From: Pontederia crassipes | Taxonomy: Eukaryota; Streptophyta; Magnoliopsida; Commelinales; Pontederiaceae | NCBI GenBank assembly: GCA_030549335.1 | Contig: CM060183.1 | Coordinates: forward strand, 33,788,768 to 33,852,767 | Reading direction: 5' to 3' | DNA: 64,000 bases | In this document: one piece after another, positions 34,556 through 46,367 of the stretch | Numbering within the stretch: position 1 is the stretch's first letter | Layout of the letters: each line of letters begins with the position of its first letter | Notes under the pieces: generated by a model | Database searches by the model: none | Seen by the model: the letters and a program-made list of their open reading frames with translations, nothing else | Told to the model about the DNA's origin: nothing | Position numbers and translations under genes: made by a program

Positions 34556-34716
34556 AATTAAATTCATTAGTTTCACAAGAGAAATGTTGCCTTCATGTTC
34601 GATTCCAAAAGTGTGTAGTTGACATTTTCCTCTACTCATGAATTGATCGATAAAAAAAACTTAAGATCTCTTAATCAAGTAAGTGAGGTGTGTAATTCCA
34701 CGTCACATGGTCATTA

Positions 34717-35235
34717 GGGGCCATTTGACATATTACCAAATTAATTAATCAATATTTTAGATCATTATTTAAATAGATTATCACTATTTAAATTATCGAT
34801 AATATTATATTAGAGTGTTTGATAAGTACTAGTAATATAAATAATAGTCAAAATAGATAATGAAAAAATGATCAAAATACTCTTAAAATTTATTTTAGAT
34901 TTTAATAACATATTATTATAAATAAACAAATAAAAAATACAAAAGAGAATACATATAAAAAAAAGATGAGATAAAATTAAGAGTTATTTGTAAAAGATTT
35001 CAAGTAATAAAGAAGTTGAAGTTGAATGATATTTATTTATTCATAAAATATTTAAAATAAAAAATTTAATTGAATGAATATTTTCATCTGCTATTTAGAT
35101 CACCAACGATGTGATAATTAAGATTATTGAAGTAATTAAAATTATGATAATGAGTCATATCCTACTAAACTAATACGATGGACTTTAAATTTTTTAAATA
35201 AAATAATCGATAATATTACCTCGTGTCAAACGCCC
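34717..35235. mobile_element. Tourist-like (PIF/Harbinger) MITE, TSD TTA
   Basis: The left end GGGGCCATTTGACA and right end TGTCAAACGCCC are imperfect inverted repeats, continuing inward as TATTACC / GGTAATA-like sequence. TTA lies directly outside each end (34714-34716 and 35236-35238). The 519-bp AT-rich interior is non-coding. Confidence 0.6.
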
Positions 35236-37390
35236 TTAATATTTATATATCAAGAACGAGCCCAGAAGGAAATGTATATGCTCGAGATGGATATTGGACG
35301 CCGATTTGGAGTGGGCCGTCAACGGCGTTTGGTTCTTTGTACTCGGCCCATAAATTTGAAAGAATATCAAGTAAATATATCATATATTACTATATATATA
35401 TAATATTTATTACTTGTATTTCGATAAGTTCGTTTAAAATAATAAAATGTTTTCAAATTTTATTTTCAGATTAATTTTTAATTAATTATCTGTAAGTAAT
35501 TAGTAATTGGTGGGTACGCATACAGAAAAATATAATTGGAGAGTTGATTTAATGTGTAAATCGTTTTTTTAATCTACACATGCATTTTACTCAAACGCAT
35601 CATTAATTATTTTTTAAAGATACAAATTAATACATAATTCTCAAATTATATAATTCAATAATAATCTAATTATGCGTTAAGTCAAAGGATTTGACATGGT
35701 CATTAAATTAGACTCCCTACAGTAAGTCATACGTTCATGTATATTTTCATTTACTTCTGTAAAAATAAAGAGAAATTTGAAGTTGGGAAAAAAACTGAAA
35801 TGCAAGAAAGTATCATGTTCGGATTCTCAAAGTTTACTGGAGTTGAAGAGAAAAAGGAAATTAAAATATTGATTTATTGCCAAAGAACATAAGATAACAT
35901 TTTCTAGGCATGGGCGGACTTACATGATCTTCTATGGGGTCAATTGACCCCATAAATTATAGCAATATTTATTATTATCTAGGGGGTTGTTTATTTTCTA
36001 TATTGCTCTTTAAAAAACATTTCTAAAAATTGCTATAAGAGAAGTATTGGATCATAAAATTATTGTACATTAACATATTCTTCTAAGCCTATTTTATTTT
36101 ATTTATTTCCATTAGACTCATTAACTTATATTTTTAGAAATTCATCATTATTTTTTAGGAAGAAATTCAATGCTATTAATTTATTAATGCTAACTTCAAG
36201 AGTTCATAATCTATGAACCCTTACAACATCCTTTAATTTATTAGACAATTAAATTAAAATAATAAATTATAGACACATGAAATAAAATTCTTTAATTGAT
36301 ACCATATTTTATTTTAGATGATGTGATTATTGAATACAAATAAATAATTCATCGATTAAAATTTTTTTATAGATCATAATCATTATATTTTAAAATATTA
36401 TTTTTTGAATATTTTATATATTATATTATTGTTAAAAGTAAGTAGTTATAATTTGCACTCACATGCAGCAGAGTCCTAGGTCCGCTCTTGTTTCTAGGCT
36501 AGAGTTTATTTATTACGAGAGGAAAATATGATGTCAAATTGAAGAGTACTCGTTAATGTAGTTGCTAGCCTTTTTCTGCAAATGGCGATAGAGAATGGAG
36601 ATAGATGAGCTTAATTAATGAGAATTAGAAAATATAATTACCACCAATCGAAACTAATTAATGTGATGGTTCCTCCTTAGGAAATGTTGCAAAAGGTGAA
36701 GTTGGAGGAACGCTGCGTGCAAGTTACGGTGACAATTTGAATTAGGATTTGACTCGACCTGACTCGACTCGGTCGATTTTGATTAGGTCGGATCGGATCA
36801 GTTTTTTTTAGGGTGAATCCGATTCAATCCACCCGATTCGGGTCGGGTTATTCGATCACCATTTTTTTAAATTTTTTTCTTACTTTTTTTATTATCTAAT
36901 ATAAAAATATGATATAATATTTATTTTAAAATCATAAAATAATCTATTAAACATTTATATTATTTTATATATTTAAATATTTTATTTAATTTTCTAGTAC
37001 AAAATATTGGCTGAAAACTAAAAAATAAATAAAAAAGTCAGGTCTTCGAATCGGGTCAACTCAGGTCGAAAAATTCTGACCCGTACCCGACCCGACCCAA
37101 GGTCGGGTTGAGGTCGGGTCAGGTATGACTTGACCACAGACTCGACCTGATCCAAACTGGCAGGTCGACCTGACCCGCAGAACACCTCTAATTTGAACTC
37201 GGCATAAAATATATAAGACTAATCGATTTGCAAAGTGTATGATGCACTATAAATAACTAAACTAAATATAATCATACCTCAAGTGTCAAAGTAATCGGGG
37301 CCTTAATTAATTGTATATCGAACTTTTGATATTAGTTGTCATGCCCATGTATGCACGTAGGTAGGTTGATCGAGCTAGCTAGAGAGAACT
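35236..37390. other. Intergenic DNA with a GGGTCGG-rich inverted segment, no supported gene
   Basis: Mostly AT-rich DNA. Between about 36735 and 37190 are two oppositely oriented clusters of GACTCGACCTGA / GGGTCGGGT-type motifs around an AT-rich centre, which suggests the termini of an unclassified DNA element. No protein gene is supported. Confidence 0.4.
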
Positions 37391-37530
37391 GTGAAGGCGA
37401 GTGGCAGGGCAATTCTCCTTTGGCAAGAACAGCAGAGATCAGTATTTTGCCAGCATATATACATGCCTTGACGGTTGCCATTTCCGACCAGCATTCGTGC
37501 CAAAGGAGGACTGCCTGTCATTCTTATACC
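37391..37530 (-). ncRNA. MIR399: MIR399 microRNA precursor
   Basis: On the minus strand, 37425-37405 is a 21-nt sequence starting TGCCAAAGGAG and ending TTGCCCTG. From memory this is identical to a canonical plant miR399 mature form. It lies on the 3' arm. The 5' arm (about 37517-37497) reads GGCAGTCCTCCTTTGGCACG and pairs with it: an 11-bp perfect core (CTCCTTTGGCA with TGCCAAAGGAG), more pairs on both sides, and a loop of about 60-70 nt. miR399 is known to be induced by phosphate starvation and to silence PHO2, a ubiquitin-conjugating enzyme that limits phosphate transport. A TATA box and two P1BS sites lie upstream on the same strand (separate entries). Precursor ends are estimates. The opposite strand can form a similar hairpin, but its arm differs from canonical miR399. 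Confidence 0.88.
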
Positions 37531-37574
37531 TCACACTCGGCACTGCCTCCGGCTGTTTCCTTCACTAAACTAGC

Positions 37575-37576
<2 letters not shown>

Positions 37577-37612
<36 letters not shown>
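37577..37612. repeat. (CT)n(CA)n compound microsatellite
   Basis: About 8 CT and 10 CA units. On the minus strand this falls between the predicted TATA box and the MIR399 hairpin, hence probably in the 5' leader of the primary transcript. Confidence 0.9.
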
Positions 37613-37613
<1 letters not shown>

Positions 37614-37675
37614 TCACTCTCATGTGATCACTCACTTCGGCGATGCCCATTACAGATTGCACAATGATTTGGTTT

Positions 37676-37683
37676 TTTTTATA
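37676..37683 (-). promoter_or_regulatory. Putative MIR399 TATA box
   Basis: TATAAAAA on the minus strand, about 150 bp upstream of the hairpin and 38 bp downstream of the P1BS pair. This spacing suits a phosphate-responsive promoter. Confidence 0.6.
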
Positions 37684-37720
37684 GCAGCACTTGCAGAGTA
37701 GGAGCAGAAGAACTGGACGC

Positions 37721-37740
37721 GGATATGCTGCAGGATATGC
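37721..37740 (-). promoter_or_regulatory. Two tandem P1BS sites (PHR1 binding) upstream of MIR399
   Basis: GGATATGC occurs at 37721-37728 and again at 37733-37740; both fit the P1BS consensus GNATATNC. PHR1-type MYB factors bind this element and activate MIR399 genes under phosphate starvation. Twelve-base spacing (about one helical turn) and position upstream of a TATA box support function. Confidence 0.7.
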
Positions 37741-39305
<1,565 letters not shown>

Positions 39306-39836
39306 ATGGACGACCACGAGGTGATCCTGCACCGATTCGACACCGTCTGGTTCTTCTCCAGCGTCCTCTCACCTCGCGCCCATAAGGACGCCCAACCCGA
39401 GAACGCTAATCCACCTCAAGCTCCCGAGACTCCGGACGCCTACGAGAACAGAGCACCGCCGGAGCCGACGAGAATTGAAGCAGGAAGCATCGAAGGAGCA
39501 GAAGAGAGCCCCAAGAAGCACCGCTCGGAGCAGAGGAGCAGAGGCAGAGACCAGCGCGGGAAGCAAATGCAGAGGCGGGCGGCGGCGGCGGTGGACAAGG
39601 AGAACAGAGAAGCTGCTGAAGGGGGGTTCCTGCATTTGGAGCTACTGAGGTCGGCCGGCACGCCGCGGGAGAAGGACGACCGCAGAAAATTGTGTCACCG
39701 GAGAGTGGCGTTCAGTAGCTGCTCCTCCTGCTCCTCCAACATGCCTTCTGCTATGTTGCATTCTGCTGGTGATGATTTCGCCATGAAGGAGCACCTCAGG
39801 TCGTGGGCTCACGCTGTTGCATCCGCTGTCAGATGA
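39306..39836 (+). CDS. Unknown small plant protein, 176 residues, intronless
   Basis: The ATG at 39306 sits in a good context (GGCCATGGAC); an in-frame GTG just upstream is not a plant start. The N-terminus MDDHEVILHRFDTVWFFSSV has an aromatic/hydrophobic cluster. The middle (residues about 25-110) is charged and low-complexity, rich in Pro, Glu and Arg, including a basic stretch (KKHRSEQRSRGRDQRGK) that could be a nuclear-localisation signal. The C-terminus has a serine/cysteine cluster (SSCSSCSSN) and ends with a predicted helix (MKEHLRSWAHAVASAVR). The GC content and codon pattern resemble a real monocot gene, and a G-box lies upstream. I recognise no domain and assign no function. It lies 1.05 kb before CESA8 on the same strand. 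Confidence 0.65.
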   Translation: MDDHEVILHRFDTVWFFSSVLSPRAHKDAQPENANPPQAPETPDAYENRAPPEPTRIEAGSIEGAEESPKKHRSEQRSRGRDQRGKQMQRRAAAAVDKENREAAEGGFLHLELLRSAGTPREKDDRRKLCHRRVAFSSCSSCSSNMPSAMLHSAGDDFAMKEHLRSWAHAVASAVR

Positions 39837-40214
39837 AACTGTACTACGGTGCACTGTACTATAATGAAATGTAATGTGACATAAAATGAGTCCAAATGGT
39901 GTCTGCTTGCTTGGTCCTGTTTGCAGTTTGAGTGCATGATATGTTGGTAACCTTTTGGAATGCTAACTTCGCTGTTAAATGCCATTCTAGTTGATTCTGC
40001 CAATCATCTCGTTTCAGCATTACTAAGTTTTTGGTGAATTAAATTGCACCTTTCCTCTCTGTGCCTATTTTTCGTTTGCATAAAATTTGGATATATGTAA
40101 TTTCCAGTCGCACACGCATGCATCAAGTGATCGAGTGGGATAAATAATGGGCCCCCTAAATAAGTTGACCGTTGCTACTCCAAAACACGGACCTCACGAT
40201 GGATTTCAGGGGAA

Positions 40215-40215
<1 letters not shown>

Positions 40216-40265
<50 letters not shown>
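40216..40265. repeat. (ATT)n microsatellite
   Basis: About 17 ATT units upstream of CESA8. Confidence 0.95.
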
Positions 40266-40267
<2 letters not shown>

Positions 40268-40683
40268 AATGATATTAGTACAGATTTTTGCTTACGTTAA
40301 AAAAGTAAGAAATTCAAACCTCTATTTTTTCATCCCTTAAATACTAATAAAAATAAAGGACATTGTTAATCCAACATACACTATTATACTAAAAACTTTT
40401 ATTTAACTGGATAAATGATAAAAACATATTTTTTTAAAAAAATAATAATCTGATTAAATCAAATCGCTAAAATGGTGCCACGACACGTTAGCGGGTCGAG
40501 CGAAGCGCGGAGCTGCGGCCCATCGGAGCCCAACACGAGTCGTTGCCTCCCGCCTTCCAAAATCCAAAGACGTTGCTCTTCCTTTTGCTTCGTAACGCCG
40601 CAAGGGGGGGCGACCCAACTGCCTCAAAAAAGAGGCGATCCCGGCCATCAACAGCGGCAGCTCGGAGCAAATGATCGAAATCG

Positions 40684-40699
40684 ACCAACCAACACCAAC
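40684..40699 (+). promoter_or_regulatory. Two candidate secondary-wall MYB elements (SMRE) upstream of CESA8
   Basis: ACCAACC (40684-40690) and ACCAACT (40693-40699) both fit ACC(A/T)A(A/C)(C/T), the element bound by MYB46/MYB83-type regulators of secondary-wall genes. They lie about 190 bp before the ATG. The motif is short and occurs by chance about once per kilobase, so this is suggestive only. Confidence 0.35.
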
Positions 40700-40885
40700 T
40701 CCAGACTTTGCTTCCCTTCTTTCCATCCACCTGCCGACGCCGACGCCCCAACCTTCCTGCCTAATCACGCTACAAAGCCCCAGTCCTACCACCCTTATGA
40801 TGCCCAGGTGTTCGCTCCATCGGCTTCTACTGCCAGGGAGGAAGAAGAGTAAGAAGGGAGGAGGTTTTGAGCTCCAAGGATCGAG

Positions 40886-43800
40886 ATGATGAAGGCCGAG
40901 GTGCCCCTCTGTAGTGGTTGCGGCCGGCCCGTCGGGTTCTCCGCCTCGTCGTCTTCGGAGGTCTTTGTGGCCTGCCAGGGCTGCAACTACCCGCTCTGCC
41001 GCGCCTGCCTCGAGGATGAGATCAGAGAAGAGCGCCGGAACTGCCTGCGGTGCGGGATGCCTTATGCTTATGCCGCCGGTTCGCTTCTCTTTCCCTCTTT
41101 TGATATCGCTCCAGAAAAGTTATCATGTCATCCATGTTTGGACGTAGATGAGATGATATTTTTCTTTGTTTAAAGGATGCTTTGTTTCTTCAATTCCATA
41201 TCATTTCTTGTTTTGCAAATTTATGATTCTTCGTGGACTCTGCAGAAGAAGTGGGTTCAGCTCATCAGGATTCAGCAGGCTCAATATTATCAGTGGCAGC
41301 GCGTCTCCAACGTTTGGAGGTAGATTCTCATCCCAAACCAATGCCTAATATTTTTTCTAAATATTGATTGAAGAGTTCTTACTTGTTTATGGATTTTATA
41401 CCTTTTTCCAAGATGTTTTATTACCAAATTCTGATGTTCTCATCAAAGTTTACCAAGTTCATGCTCTTTATTTCTCCCAGGAAAATAGAGTTCATGCTAG
41501 AAACGCGAGCAGCTTCTCAATAGCTGAAAGTGGTATGTGCTGCTCATCTTGAATACACTATATTCAGTTTCTTTTTCACTTTTTCTAGATCTTGCTCATT
41601 CCTTGCTTTTTCACTTTGTTTAAAGATACCAATGATGAATCTGGAAATCCACTATGGAAAAATAGAGTACAGAGTTGGAGGGAAAAGAAAGATAGGCAGA
41701 AATTGCCACAGAAGGATGAGAAGAACGAAATTCCTTTGGAACAGAAAATGGAAGACAAAGAGTAATAAATACTTCAAACTGAAGCCCATTCAAATTCTAT
41801 CGCATGACTATAGAATTCGTTGAAAATATAACTAGAATGCTATTAACATTTTTTACTTGGTTGTTGTAGATTGACAGAGGACTGGGAACCACTTTCAAGA
41901 GTTGTTCCACTTTCACCTAATTTGCTCACGCCATATAGAGCTGTAATCATAATGAGGCTGATTGTCCTTGGGCTTTTCTTCCATTACAGAATAACCCATC
42001 CTGTTGACAGTGCTTATGGTCTATGGTTGACATCAGTTATATGTGAGATTTGGTTTGCTGTCTCTTGGGTGTTAGATCAGTTCCCCAAATGGTTACCTGT
42101 CAACAGAGTAACATATATCGACAGGCTATCTGCAAGGTATCCATTTTGAAACAACTGAAGGCTGCTGAAATTTAGTACAAACATCAAGGGGAAAATTGCA
42201 GAAGAAAGACAGTTTTCGAGGGATGCATATATAATTAAGAATTCTTAAATCTCATTGGCAACAACTTTTTGGAGAATAAGTTTCTAGTGGAGACAACTGA
42301 GAAAATATATGAAACACGTGAAGTTTATTTCAAGAATTCACTAGTTAAGGGATGAATTGAGATATATGAACTTATAAACTGATGGTCTTCCCAAATTCAG
42401 TACAGAGCTTTTCTTATTGTCACATCGATCAGTGTTTTTTAAATTAGATTTGGCTCTTTGTCATCTTGAAGTATCATTTTGCATCCTAATAGTGTTCCGT
42501 TGTTTTATTTTAATGTTTATGCAAAATTGAGAAAATCTTTAAAGCAGATACATGACATTTTATGTCTATTGTAAGGTTTGGAGTAGACACTATAGCTATT
42601 AATATGATCTGTGATGAAAAATGTGCTTGCAACCAATTTTAACATGATTCATGACCCTACAGGTATGAGAAAGAAGGAGAATACTGTCAGTTGGCTGCTG
42701 TCGACTTTTTTGTCAGTACTGTGGATCCATTGAAGGAACCTCCACTGATTACTGCCAACACAGTTCTTTCTATTCTTTCCGTGGACTATCCAGTTGAAAG
42801 AGTTTCCTGCTATGTATCTGATGATGGTTCCTCCATGCTTACCTTTGAATCCCTCGCTGAGACTGCTGAATTTGCTCGAAAATGGGTTCCCTTCTGCAAG
42901 AAGTACTCGATTGAACCAAGGGCACCTGAGTTCTATTTCTCACAGAAAATTGACTATTTGAAGGATAAAGTACAACCATCTTTCGTCAAGGAACGCAGGG
43001 CAATGAAAGTAAGTAGATGGCTCGAATTAATGTTGTCATGAAACTTAGTTGTCAGCACTAAACTTAATTATCAAATACTATCATTACAGAGAGAATATGA
43101 AGAATTCAAGGTGAGAATAAATGCTTTGGTTGCAAAAGCTCAAAAGACACCAGAGGAAGGTTGGATTATGCAAGATGGAACTCCATGGCCAGGAAATAAT
43201 CCTCGTGACCATCCTGGCATGATTCAGGTTTGTATCCGTTGCTTATGCTACCGCAAACTCATTTGTTGTCACTCCAGTTCCTTACTTCAGCAATGGCTTA
43301 TTGGAATCTACCATGATATCCACTAATTTTGTCATTTCTAAAATCTTGCATAGTACAATGTTGGTGTTCCGCTAATTTTATCTTGTGAACTAATGTTGTC
43401 CAGGTTTTTCTTGGACATAGTGGTGCTCATGACATTGAAGGAAATGAACTTCCACGGCTGGTATATGTTTCAAGAGAAAAGAGACCTGGATATCAGCATC
43501 ACAAAAAAGCTGGAGCCATGAATGCATTGGTAATTCTCAAGAATTTTCTGTAGAAAACAAACCACTCTTACCTCTGATGATATGTTATCATAATTTTCAC
43601 AGGTACGGGTCTCAGCGATTCTTACAAACGCTCCTTACATCCTTAACCTTGATTGCGATCACTATATCAACAACAGCAAAGCAGTTCGTGAAGCAATGTG
43701 TTTCATGATGGACCCAGAAATAAATAGAGATCTCTGCTATATTCAATTTCCTCAAAGATTTGATGGTATAGATCGCAGTGATCGATATGCTAATAGGAAT

Positions 43801-46367
43801 ATTGTATTCTTTGATGTAAGATTACAGGACCTGCCTCTAATGATCAGCCTTTGTTATTTTTTTGCCTTATCTTTCACTTAGTTTTCCTTTGAAACTATTG
43901 TTGAGTTCGATTTTATCTCGTTCAGATTAACATGAAAGGACTTGATGGCATCCAAGGACCAGTTTATGTGGGAACTGGTTGTTGCTTCAATAGGCAAGCA
44001 CTTTATGGTTATGGGCCACCTTCATTGCCGGCCCTTCCCAAATCCTCAATTTGTTCATGGTGCTGTTGTTGCTGCTCAAAGAACACTTCAAAGGATCAAA
44101 ATGAAGTTTCCCGAGACTCCAAGAGGGAAGACTTGAATGCTGCCATATTCAATCTGAGAGAAATTGACAGTAAGAAGTTCTAACCTAATTCTGTTTGATA
44201 ATTTAGTTGATGAATATTTCTTAAATGGCAATGCATGCAGATTATGATGAATATGAGAGGTCCTTGTTGATTTCACAAATGAGCTTTGAGAAGACATTTG
44301 GACACTCTACAGTGTTTATTGAATCTACTTTAATGGAGACTGGAGGAGTGTCGGATTCTGCAAACCCGTCAACTTTAATAAAAGAGGCAATTCATGTGAT
44401 TAGCTGCGGCTACGAGGAAAAAACAGAGTGGGGAAAGGAGGTAAGCTTATAAATCTGCATCCAACCATAAAGTTATTCAAAAAGCTTCATTTTTGCTTGT
44501 TACATCCAACAAGTGGAACTTAAATTTGTGGACGTTGGCCTTTAGAATTGTTAGACTAGACTTGGAAAAGTTACTCTGGCTGTAACGACATGAGATCTAA
44601 GGACTAAGATGATCTTATCGAATAGTCTCACATGGGCAAAACACAGAGATGTTTATGAGCTTATATGTAACTATCCCCTTCACCTACCAAGACACGTTTT
44701 AAATTTATATGGACCAATAGGTCCAAAGCGAACAATATCTTGATTGGGCCGAGGGTGTTATAGAATTGTATCAGAGTCGACCTCGCGTGCTTGTAAGTCA
44801 TGTGGAAAACACAGGTCAAGAGAAACACGGGCCACGGGCTAACACGGACCCCGTTCAACGAGGACGTTGAACCCTAATGGGGGAAGATTGTAACGACTTG
44901 AGGTCTAAGGACCAAAATGGTTTCATCAAATAGTCTCAGCAAAATACGGAGGTGATCATGAACTTATATGTACCCCGACGTGTTTTAAATTCGTGCGGGT
45001 CAATGGGTCCAAAGCGAATAATATCATGATTGGGCTGGCAGTGTTACATTGGCAGTTGTCTATTATCTAAAATACCATATATAGAATTTTGATCCTAAGA
45101 TGTTTTAACCATGCTTATACTATTTATGAATTGATGTAAAGATGAAAGCACTCGATTTGGAACTGTACATGTAAACTGTGTAATTTGTTCTTGTTAATTC
45201 TAAATCTGTGTATTATTCTGAAAAAATCATGAATATCTAAATATTCCATCAGGCTCTTGGATATTCCTTATCCATGTGATATGCTGGGTCTCAATTCTAA
45301 TGATAAAGTTATGACTCCCCATTTCCTTCTTTCAGATTGGTTGGATATATGGATCTGTCACTGAAGACATTTTAACTGGTTTTAAGATGCACTGCCGTGG
45401 ATGGAGATCAATTTACTGCATGCCCACAAGGCCAGCTTTCAAAGGTTCTGCACCTATCAATCTCTCCGATCGTTTGCACCAAGTTCTTCGTTGGGCTCTG
45501 GGTTCCGTTGAGATCTTTCTTAGCCGGCATTGCCCCCTGTGGTACGGTTATGGGGGCGGTCGTCTCAAATGGCTCCAAAGATTGGCATACATCAACACAA
45601 TCGTCTACCCATTTACTTCGCTCCCACTCATAGCGTACTGCTCGCTGCCAGCCATTTGTCTTCTTACAGGGAAATTTATTATCCCAACGGTACCGCATTT
45701 AGCACTGCTCAAGTCCTTTTACTAATTCCATTGTTGCACCATCGTCTGAAGAATAATTCTTTCTGCTATCTTTCTCCACCAGCTTTCGAACATTGCAACG
45801 GTGTGGTTTCTTGGCCTCTTCATCTCCATCATCTCGACCAGCATTCTCGAGTTGCGATGGAGCGGCGTGGGCATCGAGGACTGGTGGCGGAACGAACAGT
45901 TCTGGGTGATCGGAGGCGTCTCCGCGCACCTCTTCGCCGTCTTCCAAGGGTTTCTCAAGATGATAGCGGGGATCGACACCAACTTCACCGTGACAGCAAA
46001 GGCCACGGATGACACGGATTTCGGTGAGCTGTATGCGTTCAAGTGGACGACAGTTTTGATCCCTCCAACCACTCTTTTAGTAGTCAACCTTGTCGGCGTG
46101 GTTGCTGGATTCTCTGACGCACTGAACAGTGGATATGAATCTTGGGGTCCTCTGTTTGGCAAAGTCTTCTTCGCGCTCTGGGTCATCCTCCATCTCTATC
46201 CGTTCCTCAAAGGCCTCATGGGGAGACAGAACAGGACTCCGACCATTGTCGTTCTTTGGTCAGTGCTGTTGGCCTCAGTTTTCTCTCTCCTTTGGGTAAA
46301 AATCGATCCGTTCCTGAGCCATTCGACCGATACGGCATCGACCACCTGCATCTCCATTGATTGCTAA
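40886..46367 (+). CDS. CESA8: Cellulose synthase catalytic subunit, secondary-wall CESA8 clade (rice CESA4 type)
   Basis: Thirteen exons (40886-41078, 41246-41319, 41481-41532, 41626-41761, 41870-42136, 42663-43008, 43090-43227, 43404-43529, 43603-43815, 43926-44169, 44241-44440, 45336-45689, 45783-46367) encode 975 residues; all phases close. Residues 9-56 hold eight cysteines of the RING-type zinc finger used for CESA assembly. Two membrane helices follow near 170-230. Then come the catalytic DDG (294-296), DCD (461-463), TED (672-674) and QVLRW (712-716), then six C-terminal helices. The class-specific CSWCCCCCS region lies before exon 11. The start (MMKAEVPLC), short variable N-terminal region and C-terminal SIDC place it with Arabidopsis CESA8/IRX1 and rice CESA4. 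It polymerises UDP-glucose into cellulose in the plasma membrane during xylem/fibre wall thickening, with CESA4- and CESA7-class partners. The usual zinc-finger glycine is glutamate (E49). Intron 11 carries a TRIM element. Confidence 0.96.
44581..45048. mobile_element. TRIM (miniature LTR retroelement) in CESA8 intron 11
   Basis: Two direct repeats of about 182 bp (44581-44762) and 160 bp (44889-45048) begin TGTAACGAC and end GTGTTATA / GTGTTACA. Right after the first is TTGTATCAGAGTC, close to the initiator-tRNA-Met primer-binding site (TGGTATCAGAGC). Just before the second is GGGGGAAGAT, a polypurine tract. The internal part is only about 126 bp with no ORF. Flanks CTGGC (44576-44580) and TTGGC (45049-45053) are a 5-bp target duplication with one mismatch. 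The LTRs have diverged, so the insertion is not recent. Confidence 0.85.

Larger units (their letters stand above)
39837..40885. promoter_or_regulatory. 3' UTR of the unknown gene and CESA8 promoter region
   Basis: The left part contains the 3' UTR of the 39306 gene. A (ATT)n tract lies at 40216-40265. From about 40470 the DNA turns GC-rich and is the likely CESA8 promoter and 5' UTR. Minus-strand ORFs here are compositional shadows. Confidence 0.5.
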
